Part shown: piece after piece, positions 1 to 8,288 of the stretch
How positions within the stretch are numbered: the first letter of the stretch is position 1
Layout: the number at the start of each line of letters is the position of its first letter
Assembly: GCF_035668035.1 (NCBI RefSeq)
Contig: NZ_JAYMYJ010000142.1
Location: 119,584 to 183,583 of the forward strand
Reading direction: 5' to 3'
DNA length: 64,000 bases
Origin: Thiothrix phosphatis
GTDB taxonomy: Bacteria > Pseudomonadota > Gammaproteobacteria > Thiotrichales > Thiotrichaceae
Notes under the pieces: model-generated
What the model saw: the letters and a program-made list of their open reading frames with translations, nothing else
What the model was told of the DNA's origin: nothing
Databases searched by the model: none
Program-made: the position numbers and the translations under genes

Positions 1-1
1 G

Positions 2-322
2 TGTGCCGGTTCTGATCCGGTGATGCAGCTGTTCATTGCCCGCTGCAATGGCGTTGCGGCAGGCTGTTCCGGCATGGTGATCAAAGCAGAGTCAAATTCT
101 GCGCATTTAACCAGCGCCAGCGTACTGCCGGAGTTCCAGGCGCGGGGTGTTTTCCAATCGCTGATCGCTTCATCGCTGGCGAGATTACGCGGCATGGGGA
201 TTGAACTCGCCAGCGGCCACTCAAACGATAAGTCTGCATTCTGGGTTGAACGTTTCGGTTTCAGGTTTATATTCGCATACGACCTTTATCAACTGGATAA
301 GCCGTCGTCAACGAACGGATAA
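2..322 (+). CDS. GNAT-family N-acetyltransferase, C-terminal part (5' end outside window)
   Basis: The frame is open through the left edge, so only the last ~106 residues are visible. The piece has the GNAT pattern: a strand with LTSASVLPEFQARGV followed by a helix (FQSLIASSLARLRGMG), matching the acetyl-CoA-binding V-x-P-x-x-x-x-x-G/A region. It ends with ASGHSNDKSAFWVERFGF, the usual 'N..a..lYeklGF' end of the fold. An internal GTG/ATG at 20-25 is not the true start, because conserved strand sequence runs through it. Substrate unknown. It lies 51 bp upstream of the methyltransferase gene on the same strand and may be co-transcribed with it. Confidence 0.75.
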   Translation, partial: CAGSDPVMQLFIARCNGVAAGCSGMVIKAESNSAHLTSASVLPEFQARGVFQSLIASSLARLRGMGIELASGHSNDKSAFWVERFGFRFIFAYDLYQLDKPSSTNG

Positions 323-373
323 CCCTCTCCTTTTTGAATTTCTTCCCTCATCCATTTAATTAAGGAGTAATTT

Positions 374-1195
374 GTGGAAAAACAGAGTGTCTATACAAGG
401 GAATCCCCTTCCTTTGAGCTGGAATTGCGCATCAAGAATGATGATTTCCTGCCAACCCTACAGGATTTCCAGCAAGACTGGCTGGTGAACAAGCTCATGA
501 ACGAAGCCGCCCGCGACCTGGAGCAGACTTCCGAGTTGTCACGCCGGTTTGTGCACGGCACCAAACGCCCTGCCATGCCGGAAGACTGGGGGCAACAAGA
601 AGTGGCGTATGACGACAAGCAACTGATGCTCAAAGGCCATCAGGTCATGCAAGCCTGGGAAGACCGCATCATGCTGGCGATGGCGGAAAACATCACGCAA
701 ACCCACGGCGACATCCTCGAAATCGGTTTCGGCATGGACATCTCGGCCACGCATATCCTGGAACAGGGTGTGCGTTCCTATACCGTGGTGGAGCCGAATG
801 TGAATGTCATGAAAGCCTTTGAAAACTGGCGGGAAAAATATGCGTCAACCCCGGTAAAGCTGCTACGGGGCAACTGGCAGGATGTCAGCAACCAGTTCAC
901 TGAATACGACGGCGTATTTTTTGACCCGTATTTTGTGGCTGATCCGGGCTCGGTGGAAGTGGAGTCCAGCACGGCGGTGGGCAGCTTCCTGCCGCTAGTT
1001 GTGCCGCATATCCGGGAAGGCGGCGTGATGACTTATTTCACCCGTGAGATTGATTCTTTCAGCCGCGCCCATCAGCGTATGCTGTTCAAGTATTTCCGTT
1101 CGGTGGAAATCAAAAAGATTGCGGATTTAACCCCGCCGGATGATTGCAATTACTGGTGGGCGGATTCCATGATGGTGGTGAAAGCCGTCAAGTAA
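374..1195 (+). CDS. Class I SAM-dependent methyltransferase, GAMT/RMT2-like
   Basis: A 273-aa cytosolic protein starting at GTG, with AAGGAG six bases upstream. Residues 113-124 (DILEIGFGMDIS) are SAM-binding motif I in the form typical of guanidinoacetate methyltransferase and the related arginine N-methyltransferase 2, rather than the common E/DxGxGxG form. The acidic end of strand 2 is VVEPN (138-142). A D-G-V-F-F-D-P-Y stretch and a C-terminal PPDDCNYWWADSM segment also resemble the GAMT family. The substrate could be a guanidino or amino compound, but that is inference. It sits between a GNAT gene and bioA with short gaps (51 and 28 bp), suggesting one transcript. It is not BioC by motif. 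Confidence 0.7.
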   Translation: MEKQSVYTRESPSFELELRIKNDDFLPTLQDFQQDWLVNKLMNEAARDLEQTSELSRRFVHGTKRPAMPEDWGQQEVAYDDKQLMLKGHQVMQAWEDRIMLAMAENITQTHGDILEIGFGMDISATHILEQGVRSYTVVEPNVNVMKAFENWREKYASTPVKLLRGNWQDVSNQFTEYDGVFFDPYFVADPGSVEVESSTAVGSFLPLVVPHIREGGVMTYFTREIDSFSRAHQRMLFKYFRSVEIKKIADLTPPDDCNYWWADSMMVVKAVK

Positions 1196-1223
1196 TTTTG
1201 TTGAATTTTATGCCTGAGGTAGT

Positions 1224-2540
1224 GTGGACACTTCCATTATCCAACAGGATCGCCAGCATGTCTGGCATCCTTTTACGCAGGAGCAAACCGCCCCTGACCC
1301 CATTGAAATCACCTCCGCCAGCGGTATCCGCCTGCACACGGCGGACGGGCGCGAATTCCTTGATCTGGTTTCCTCCTGGTGGGTGAATATCCACGGCCAC
1401 GCGCACCCGGCGATTGCGCAGGCAATTGCGCAACAGGCGCAAACCCTGGAACAGGTGATCTTCGCCGGTTTCACCCATCGGCCTGCCGTGCAACTGGCGA
1501 GCGGGCTAGTGAAACGTTTGCCGGAGGGCCTGAGCCGCGTCTTTTTCAGCGATGATGGCTCCACCGCCGTGGAGGTCGCCCTGAAGATGGCGCTGCAATA
1601 CTGGCGCAATCAGGGCGAAACGCAGCGCTCCCGCTTCCTGGCCTTCGAAGGCGGCTATCACGGCGACACCGTGGGGGCGATGTCGGTGGGGCAAGGCTCG
1701 GCGTTTTTTGATACCTACGGCAGCCTGCTGTTTGAGGTTGGCTTGCTGCCCTACCCCGCAACTTGGGAGGGTGATGCCGAGGTCGAAGCCAAGGAGCAAG
1801 CGGCGCTGGCACGGCTGGACGAATACCTGCGTGGCTATGGCGAAACCCTGGCGGGCGTGATTATCGAGCCATTGGTGCAAGGTGCCTCGGGCATGCACAT
1901 GTGCCGCCCTGAATTTCTGCAACAGCTGGCGGCGAAATTGCAGGCTGCCGGTATCCTGCTGATTTTCGACGAAGTGATGACCGGGTTCGGGCGTACTGGC
2001 AAGCTGTTCGCCAGCCTGAAAGCTGAGGTGACGCCGGACATCATCTGCCTGTCGAAAGGGATTACCGCCGGTTTCCTGCCACTTTCCGTCACGGTGACGC
2101 GGGAAGCCATCTACGCCGCCTTCCTGGGGGAAAACTTCGACCGCGCCTTGGTGCATGGCCACTCGTTTACGGCAAACCCGTTGGGTTGCGCGGCGGGTGT
2201 CGCCTCGTTGCAAGTGTTCGATAGCGAAAACACCCTGGCGAAGCTGCCGCAGATTGAAGCCTGGCACTGGGAGGAATTGCTGACGCTGGCGACGCATCCG
2301 CTGGTGCGGCGCGTTCGGGTGACAGGCACGATTGCGGCCTTCAATGTGGAAACCGCAGACGCCGGTTATTCGTCCTCAGTCGGCCCGCGCCTGAAGCAGT
2401 TTTTCCATGAACGCGGCTTGCTGCTGCGCCCGTTGGGCAATGTCCTGTACCTGTTGCCGCCGTATTGCATTACGGAAGACGAGTTGCGGCATGCATACGC
2501 GGTCATCCGCATAGCGCTGGATGACCTGGCGGCGGGCTAG
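1224..2540 (+). CDS. bioA: Adenosylmethionine-8-amino-7-oxononanoate aminotransferase
   Basis: PLP-dependent class III aminotransferase of biotin synthesis, converting KAPA to DAPA with SAM as amino donor. The 438 aa match BioA end to end: DRQHVWHPFTQ at the N-terminus, SSWWVNIHGHAHP, FFSDDGSTAVEVALKMA, GGYHGDT, DEVMTGFGRTG and LSKGITAGFLPLS with the PLP lysine at residue 278, then HGHSFTANPLGCAA. Start taken as GTG preceded by TGAGGT; no ATG fits better. No other bio genes are in the window. It follows the methyltransferase by 28 bp. Its stop shares the palindrome CTAG with the stop of the convergent racemase gene. Confidence 0.9.
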   Translation: MDTSIIQQDRQHVWHPFTQEQTAPDPIEITSASGIRLHTADGREFLDLVSSWWVNIHGHAHPAIAQAIAQQAQTLEQVIFAGFTHRPAVQLASGLVKRLPEGLSRVFFSDDGSTAVEVALKMALQYWRNQGETQRSRFLAFEGGYHGDTVGAMSVGQGSAFFDTYGSLLFEVGLLPYPATWEGDAEVEAKEQAALARLDEYLRGYGETLAGVIIEPLVQGASGMHMCRPEFLQQLAAKLQAAGILLIFDEVMTGFGRTGKLFASLKAEVTPDIICLSKGITAGFLPLSVTVTREAIYAAFLGENFDRALVHGHSFTANPLGCAAGVASLQVFDSENTLAKLPQIEAWHWEELLTLATHPLVRRVRVTGTIAAFNVETADAGYSSSVGPRLKQFFHERGLLLRPLGNVLYLLPPYCITEDELRHAYAVIRIALDDLAAG

Positions 2541-3235
2541 TCTTCCTGCATGATGTAGCGGGCGATGGCGTCACAATGGCATTGGAGTGAATCAACGAGT
2601 GGGATGGGGCTGGAAGCGCCTTGCAACAGCAGCGGCAGTTCGGTGCACCCCAGAATCACGGCTTCTGCCCCTTGTTCGGCGAGGGCTTCAATCCTGTCAA
2701 GGCAGAATGCCCGGGTGCTGGCGTTAAAAGCGCCGACAACCAGTTCGTTGTAGATGCGCTCCTGCATTTCCTGCTGTACGTCGGCCTCTGGCACCAGCGT
2801 TTGCAGCTGATGCTGCGCAAACAACCTGCCTTTGATGAAATCCTGGGACATGGTGAAGCGTGTGCCCAGCAACCCGACCTTGCGTAAGCCAGCCTGTGCC
2901 AGTGGCGCACCGATGGCGTCCGCGATATGGATGATGGGGCAGGCAACCGCACGGCTTAACGGCTCAAAAACCTTGTGTGGCGTATTCGCGCATAAGGCCA
3001 TGCCTTCCACCCCCAGCGCCTGGAGTTCGCGGGCGGCACCGATAAGGATGTCGGCAATGGCGCCCCAGTCATCGGCGCGCTGCAAATCATGAACCTGTTT
3101 CTGGTTCAGGCTGACAAGCCGCAGGGGCGGATTGGTGTTATCGCCATAACGTTCATTGACCCGCTGGTTGAGGGTGGTGTAGTACCCAACCGTCGAATGC
3201 CATGACAGCCCCCCGATCAGCCCGAACTTCCTCAT
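2537..3235 (-). CDS. Aspartate/glutamate racemase family protein
   Basis: A 232-aa cytosolic racemase of the PLP-independent two-cysteine type. The N-terminus reads RKFGLIGGLSWHST. The two catalytic cysteines sit in CANTPHKV (family usually CANTMH) and in GCTELPLLL near the C-terminus, so both acid/base residues are present. It would interconvert L- and D-forms of aspartate, glutamate or a related amino acid; the exact substrate cannot be read. It is the last gene of a probable operon with the aminotransferase (12-bp gap) and the antiporter. A GTG one codon upstream is an alternative start. Confidence 0.85.
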   Translation of the reverse strand: MRKFGLIGGLSWHSTVGYYTTLNQRVNERYGDNTNPPLRLVSLNQKQVHDLQRADDWGAIADILIGAARELQALGVEGMALCANTPHKVFEPLSRAVACPIIHIADAIGAPLAQAGLRKVGLLGTRFTMSQDFIKGRLFAQHQLQTLVPEADVQQEMQERIYNELVVGAFNASTRAFCLDRIEALAEQGAEAVILGCTELPLLLQGASSPIPLVDSLQCHCDAIARYIMQED

Positions 3236-3247
3236 CACCTGCCCCGC

Positions 3248-4396
3248 TTACGCTGCTTGCAGTTGGTGGAGGACGCGGCTGATGCGGGCAAAGGCTTCTT
3301 CCAGCACAGCCTTATCCTGCCCGAAGGCGATCCGCAGGTAATGGTCCATCCCAAAGGCGTCGCCCGCCCCCACAAACACGCCAGTTTCCCGGCAGAGCTG
3401 TTCCATCAACTGGGTGGAATTGATGTCCAGATGGTAGCGGATGAAGGTAATCGCCGATGCTTGTGGCGGCGTGTAACTGAACAAGCCTGCCTGTTCCTGC
3501 ATCCACGCTTCCAGCACCGGGAACCCCTTCCGGACATAATCGCGGGTGCGCTGGATCAGTTGCGGGCGCACCGCCGGTGACAACGCCAGCGCCGCCAGCT
3601 TGTTGCTGAGGATGGTGGCGGAAACCGTGGTGTATTCGTGCCGCCGCCACAGCGCCTCAATGGCGTCCGCCGGGCCGGTGATCCAGCCAATGCGCAGCCC
3701 CGGCAGGCCATACGCCTTGCTCAGGCTGCCCAGGCAGAGCACCTTGCCGTAACGGCCATAGAAAGAAGGCGTTTCGTCTTCCCGCAGGCGTTCTGCTCCC
3801 CGGTAAACCTCATCTGCCACAATCCAGGCACCTACCCGGTCGGCGGCTTCGACCACAGCGTCCATTTCGGCTTCGGTCATGATGTAGCCGGTCGGGTTAT
3901 TGGGGTTGCAGACCGCAATGATTTTGGTGTGGCTGGACAGGCCGTTGTGCAGGGCTTCCAGATCGAGCGCCCAACCGGCATCCGCCTGCAACCCAAAGGT
4001 TTTGACGGTGTGGCCGGTGTTCAGCGCCATCCCCCACAACTGCATATAGGTCGGCGTCTGGGTCAACAACTCATCACCGGGCTCCATTAGCGCCTGCATA
4101 ATGATGTTGTTGGCCTCGGAAGCGCCGACGGTGACCAGCACATTGTCAATACCAGCGGCGGCTCCGCTGGCGACAGGGTAAAGGCGGGCAATGTTTTCCC
4201 GCAAGGCTGGAATCCCGTTGACGTGCGGATAGTTGAGTTCAGTGGCCAGCAACGCCCCCACCTCCAGTTCGCCGCCAGGAAACCCCAGCAACTCTTCCAG
4301 GCGTAACGGGTGGACGCCGCTTTCAACCAGATTGAATTCAACCTGCTGCTCCCACTTTGACTGGATGACTTCAATGTCAAAAGGCGTAAAAGACAT
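3248..4396 (-). CDS. Class I/II PLP-dependent aminotransferase (capreomycidine-synthase-like branch)
   Basis: A 382-aa fold-type I aminotransferase. Visible signatures are the N-terminal YPHVNGIPALRENIARLY, VGASEANN (phosphate-binding turn), CNPNNPTG, DEVYRGAE, and SLSKAYGLPGLRIGW with the Schiff-base lysine at residue 227. The TPTYMQLWG and SLSKAYGLPG wording resembles enzymes annotated as capreomycidine-synthase-like, but many relatives are plain amino-acid aminotransferases, so the substrate is open. The ATG has GAGGG seven bases upstream; a TTG four codons earlier is less likely. Lies between the antiporter and racemase genes in one direction. Confidence 0.85.
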   Translation of the reverse strand: MSFTPFDIEVIQSKWEQQVEFNLVESGVHPLRLEELLGFPGGELEVGALLATELNYPHVNGIPALRENIARLYPVASGAAAGIDNVLVTVGASEANNIIMQALMEPGDELLTQTPTYMQLWGMALNTGHTVKTFGLQADAGWALDLEALHNGLSSHTKIIAVCNPNNPTGYIMTEAEMDAVVEAADRVGAWIVADEVYRGAERLREDETPSFYGRYGKVLCLGSLSKAYGLPGLRIGWITGPADAIEALWRRHEYTTVSATILSNKLAALALSPAVRPQLIQRTRDYVRKGFPVLEAWMQEQAGLFSYTPPQASAITFIRYHLDINSTQLMEQLCRETGVFVGAGDAFGMDHYLRIAFGQDKAVLEEAFARISRVLHQLQAA

Positions 4397-4444
4397 GACT
4401 GCCCTCAAATAAGATTATGCAAACCGCCGCCATTTGCGCCGCCA

Positions 4445-5653
4445 TCAGATCGCCTGGGTGACAATGCCACGGATACGCGCCAACTTCGGCGCCACCATTG
4501 GCACGGTCAGCATGGTGCTGGCGACCGCCATCAACAACAGCGCAGTGAAGGTGTCGGTCGTGATAATGCCTTTGTCCAGCAGGATGCTGGAGAAAATGAT
4601 CATGATCAGCGCCTTGGTCTGCAACAGCCAGCCAATGATCGACGCTTCGCCGGGACGCCAGTTGAGGATTCTCCCGGCAATATGCACGCCAAGCAGTTTG
4701 CCCGCCACCGATGCACACAGCAGCGCCGCCGCCGCCACGAACACCGCTTCCCCGCCTACCGACCAGTTGGTGCGCAGCCCCGTGCTCAAGAAAAACACCG
4801 GCATGATCACCAGCAGGACATGCTGGCGCAGTTGATCCATCTGTTTCTGGTCGAACCAGTCGCTATCCACCACCGCCCCGGCCAGGAATGCCCCGACCAT
4901 GAAATGCAGCCCAGCCCAATCGGCCCCGAATGCGCACACAGCCAGCCAGATCAACCCCACAAACCAGCGGTCACTTTCTGGCAGCCTGACCATCAGCTTG
5001 CGGAACCCGTAGCTGCACAGGGCGAAAACCAGCAGGAATGCACCCTGCCTGCCAACCCGTCCCCAATCCATCAGGATCAGGGCCAGCACGCCCCAAATGG
5101 CGATATCGTCCAGGCTGCCATAGCGCAGGATGCGTTGCCCAATCGGCTGGCGCAGGATTTCCAGCTTTTCCATCAGCAGGATCAGGATCGGCAAGGCGGT
5201 GACCGCGCAAGCCATGCCGACACCGAATATGAACTGCCATTTCATCCCGTTGGGGCCTATCCAGCCATCGGACGCCAGCATGCCAGCCGCGACGGCGCTG
5301 CATAACAGGAGCGGCGTGATCAGGGCGAATCCGGCAGTAATGCCGCTTTCCCGGCGGTACGCCCAGGCATGTTTCAGATCCAGCTCAATCCCAGCGATCC
5401 AGACAAACAGCATGACTGCCCACCAGGCGATGCCATTCAGCAGTTGGATAACCGATGGGGTAAAGACGAACTGGTAATAATCCGGGAAAACATTTCCCAG
5501 CACCCCCGGCCCCAGCAAAATGCCAGTGATGATTTGCACCACCACCAGGGGGGCGTAGTAATCAGTCTTGCCCACCCGCCAGATCAGGTACGGGACGGTG
5601 AAAATGATCCCTAAAGCGATCAGGAACAACTCCGATGTGCTTATCGTATGCAT
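4445..5653 (-). CDS. Cation:proton antiporter (CPA2-type Na+/H+ exchanger domain)
   Basis: A 402-aa inner-membrane protein with about eleven to twelve hydrophobic segments. The conserved core is recognisable: GILLGPGVLG near residue 45, WIAGIELDLK (~90), the discontinuous-helix region GSLDDIAIWGVLAL with the adjacent acidic pair expected for ion binding, then FMVGAFLAGAVV and MPVFFLSTGLRTN. No C-terminal TrkA-N domain is present, so it is a minimal exchanger. It is first in a three-gene run with an aminotransferase (48 bp downstream) and an Asp/Glu racemase. That grouping may indicate pH or amino-acid homeostasis, but that is inference. Confidence 0.85.
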   Translation of the reverse strand: MHTISTSELFLIALGIIFTVPYLIWRVGKTDYYAPLVVVQIITGILLGPGVLGNVFPDYYQFVFTPSVIQLLNGIAWWAVMLFVWIAGIELDLKHAWAYRRESGITAGFALITPLLLCSAVAAGMLASDGWIGPNGMKWQFIFGVGMACAVTALPILILLMEKLEILRQPIGQRILRYGSLDDIAIWGVLALILMDWGRVGRQGAFLLVFALCSYGFRKLMVRLPESDRWFVGLIWLAVCAFGADWAGLHFMVGAFLAGAVVDSDWFDQKQMDQLRQHVLLVIMPVFFLSTGLRTNWSVGGEAVFVAAAALLCASVAGKLLGVHIAGRILNWRPGEASIIGWLLQTKALIMIIFSSILLDKGIITTDTFTALLLMAVASTMLTVPMVAPKLARIRGIVTQAI

Positions 5654-5720
5654 GGATTACAAACCTTTAGTCAAACGGACAAATTCAAGGGCTGGAAGCG
5701 TTCCGTAGGAGACCACTCCG

Positions 5721-6131
5721 TTATACGGCCGCCTGCTGGCGCTGCACAGCTTTCAGGCAAATTTTGCAATAATCAGTGACGACTTGCCCGGCGGCCGCTT
5801 TGGCTGCGGGAGTGACACAGGGTTCCGGAGTGAACAGCCATTCCAGCTCCATATCCATATCCATTTCCGTACAGAATTCAGCAAGTTTTTCCACCAGAGC
5901 CCGCAAGCCTTCATCGGGCAAACCCGTCAACCAGGCTTGTAACTGCGGCTCCTGCCCCAAGGCTGTTGCCGCCCATGCTTTAAAGGGGGTCACCGAATCT
6001 TTCCGGGACGGATGGAATGATGCTGTCATTTCTGGCCAAACTGCCTGTAGCTTTTCCTTCGGTCGGCCCAATGGGCGAATCACCAAGCCAGCGATCACGG
6101 CTACCACGACAATGGCGATAAGAATATGCAT
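5721..6131 (-). CDS. Hypothetical protein with one N-terminal membrane anchor
   Basis: Not recognised as a named family. From the ATG it is 136 aa. Residues 2-18 (HILIAIVVVAVIAGLVI) form a single membrane segment, and the rest looks soluble and mostly helical, with an acidic stretch TEMDMDMELEW and a C-terminal DYCKICLKAV containing a C-x2-C pair. The open frame extends further upstream via TTG/ATG codons, but the sequence there does not look coding and has no better ribosome site. It stands alone between the antiporter gene and hrcA, on the same strand. Confidence 0.6.
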   Translation of the reverse strand: MHILIAIVVVAVIAGLVIRPLGRPKEKLQAVWPEMTASFHPSRKDSVTPFKAWAATALGQEPQLQAWLTGLPDEGLRALVEKLAEFCTEMDMDMELEWLFTPEPCVTPAAKAAAGQVVTDYCKICLKAVQRQQAAV

Positions 6132-6255
6132 CCGGACTTTTCCATCTATCAAAAATTTAGTCTTGTTCCGGAATCTAGCATCAATCTGAATGCTGCCTGA
6201 AGAGAGCTGCAACATTTCTTAACAATTTTTAGTGAGGGGGGTGTGAGGCAGCCTA

Positions 6256-7314
6256 TCAGGGCTGTTTTGAATTCAGCGCAATGCTTAACAATCTGGCGGT
6301 GATGTCCACCACAGGAATCACCCGCTCGTATGGCATCCGTTTCGGCCCGATGACGCCGAGCACGCCCAGTTGTTCGCCATCCACCATATACGGCGCGGTC
6401 ACCAGGCTGCAATCATCAAACACCGTCTGGCCGGATTCGCGGCCGATGAAAATTTTCACGCCATCCGCTTGCAGGCATTTGTCCAGCAGGCTGAGGATGT
6501 CACGCTTGCGGGTAAAGGCGGCGAACAGTTCGCGCAGTTTGTGGATGTCGGACAGGTCATCGTAACCCATCAAGTTGGTTTCACCGGCAATGACGCAATC
6601 TTCATCCGGCTTGTCACCCAGATCGGCGACCGCCTTTTCGCCCAGTTCAATCGCTGACAGCATCATCCGGTTCATGTCTTCACTGTGCTGGCGCATTTCC
6701 TCCAGCAACGCGGCGCGGGCCTGTTGCAAATCCTTGCCGATCAGGCGTTCGTTGAGGAAATTGGCCGCCTGCTGCAATTCGCCGGAGCTGACGGCACCAT
6801 CCAAGTGGATAATGCGGTTCTGCACCTCATTGCGGTTCATGACCAGGATCGCCAGCACCTGCCGTTCCGATAGGCGCAGGAATTCGATCTGGCGGATGGC
6901 GGAAGGGTTGCGGCGCGGCATGCTCACCACCCCGGTCAGGCGGGTGATGCCGGACAACAGGCTGGAAGCGGACTGGATCAACGCGCCCGGATCACGCTCC
7001 GCCTTCAACTGGCCTTCCAGGATGTGCAGGGCCTGTTGCTCCAGTGGCTTGATGCTGACCAGCGCATCGACGAACAAACGGTATCCCTGCGAGGTTGGCA
7101 CCCGCCCCGCTGAGGTATGCGGCGCACGGATATAGCCCATTTCCTCCAGGTCAGCCATCACGTTGCGGATAGTGGCGGCGCTCAAATCCAGTCCGCTGGC
7201 GCGGGCAAGACTGCGGGAACCGACAGGTTGTCCATCCTGGATGTAGCTTTCCACCAGCACCTTAAGGATATGCCGGGCGCGCTCGTTCAATTCTGGAGGT
7301 TGTTTCATTGTCAT
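6256..7314 (-). CDS. hrcA: Heat-inducible transcription repressor HrcA
   Basis: Negative regulator of class I heat-shock genes, binding CIRCE elements and controlled by GroEL availability. The ~352-aa protein opens with NERARHILKVLVESYIQDGQPVGSRSLARASGLDLSAATIRNVMADLEEMGYI, the family's winged-helix DNA-binding domain. It continues through GYRLFVDAL and the C-terminal GPKRMPYERVIPVVDITARLLS, both diagnostic. Start is ATG (MTMKQPPE); the second ATG two codons later is equally possible. No CIRCE (TTAGCACTC-N9-GAGTGCTAA) was seen around it, and groES/dnaK/grpE are not in the window, so it acts in trans. Divergent from nadK. Confidence 0.95.
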   Translation of the reverse strand: MTMKQPPELNERARHILKVLVESYIQDGQPVGSRSLARASGLDLSAATIRNVMADLEEMGYIRAPHTSAGRVPTSQGYRLFVDALVSIKPLEQQALHILEGQLKAERDPGALIQSASSLLSGITRLTGVVSMPRRNPSAIRQIEFLRLSERQVLAILVMNRNEVQNRIIHLDGAVSSGELQQAANFLNERLIGKDLQQARAALLEEMRQHSEDMNRMMLSAIELGEKAVADLGDKPDEDCVIAGETNLMGYDDLSDIHKLRELFAAFTRKRDILSLLDKCLQADGVKIFIGRESGQTVFDDCSLVTAPYMVDGEQLGVLGVIGPKRMPYERVIPVVDITARLLSIALNSKQP

Positions 7315-7420
7315 GCTTTCATTTATAGGGGCAAACCTGTACAGGCACAAGTCTGTTTCACTTGCATTTTACGCGCGCCTTTGCCAGCCTTGCAGCTTTA
7401 AATCAGGTCAGAAACCGGTT

Positions 7421-8287
7421 ATGAATCCGTTTTCCTACATTGGCATTTTCACCAAGCCCAATGATGTCCGGGTGGACAATACGCTGCGGCAACTGCATGA
7501 GTTCCTGTTGCAGCGCGGCCACCATGTGTTCTGCGACCAGAACGCAGGGCTGATCCTGGGTTTGCCGTCCATGCCTGCGGAAGAGCTCGCCCGCCGCATT
7601 GACCTCGCCATCGTGGTGGGCGGCGATGGCACCCTGCTGACCTCCGGGCGTTTGTTGGCGTTGCATGAGGCTCCCATCGTCGGCGTCAACCTTGGACGGC
7701 TGGGGTTTCTGGTCGATGTTTCGCCCGATGAAATGCACACGCAACTGGAGCAGATCCTGCAAGGCCATTACCAAGAGGAGCCGCGTTTCGTCCTGCATGC
7801 TGAAGTCAGCCGCGACGGGGAAACCATTGGCGGCGACGACGCGCTGAATGATGTGGTGCTGCATGTGCGCAATGAAATCCGCATGATCGAATTCACCACT
7901 TGGGTGGACGGGACGTTCGTCAATACCCAGCGGGCGGATGGCCTGATCATCTCCACGCCGACCGGCTCCACCGCCTATGCGCTCTCCAGTGGCGGGCCGA
8001 TTATGCATCCCAGCCTGCAAGCGATTGTGTTGGCACCGATTTGCCCACATACCCTCAGCGACCGCCCATTGGTCATCAGCAGCCAGAGCGTGATCGAAAT
8101 CCAGCTCTGCGAACAGCGCGACATTCCGGCGCGGCTGTCGTTTGATGGGCACAACAATATTGAACTGGAATCCGGCGACCGGGTGCGCATCCATACCCGC
8201 CCGGAAAAAGTGCGCCTGCTGCACCCACAAAACTACGATTACTACCATATCCTGCGCGCCAAGCTGCATTGGGGAGTCCAGCCTTGA
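7421..8287 (+). CDS. nadK: NAD kinase
   Basis: Phosphorylates NAD+ to NADP+ using ATP; cytosolic. From ATG (MNPFSYIGIF) it is 288 aa, close to the usual ~292. Conserved motifs: VVGGDGTLL (GGDG phosphate loop), NLGRLGFLVDV, and ADGLIISTPTGSTAYALSSGGPIMHP, the second NAD-kinase signature, followed by LAPICPHTLSDRP. The frame extends to 7313, but the upstream stretch is the hrcA promoter side and not protein-like. One base separates its stop from recN, so they are surely co-transcribed. The nadK-recN pairing is common in gammaproteobacteria. Confidence 0.95.
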   Translation: MNPFSYIGIFTKPNDVRVDNTLRQLHEFLLQRGHHVFCDQNAGLILGLPSMPAEELARRIDLAIVVGGDGTLLTSGRLLALHEAPIVGVNLGRLGFLVDVSPDEMHTQLEQILQGHYQEEPRFVLHAEVSRDGETIGGDDALNDVVLHVRNEIRMIEFTTWVDGTFVNTQRADGLIISTPTGSTAYALSSGGPIMHPSLQAIVLAPICPHTLSDRPLVISSQSVIEIQLCEQRDIPARLSFDGHNNIELESGDRVRIHTRPEKVRLLHPQNYDYYHILRAKLHWGVQP

Positions 8288-8288
8288 C

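Noticed and set aside
374..1195. Methyltransferase as BioC
   Set aside because: Next to bioA, but motif I and the C-terminal PPDDC region follow GAMT/RMT2-like enzymes, not BioC.
7315..7420. CIRCE operator between hrcA and nadK
   Set aside because: No TTAGCACTC/GAGTGCTAA half-sites were found on either strand.
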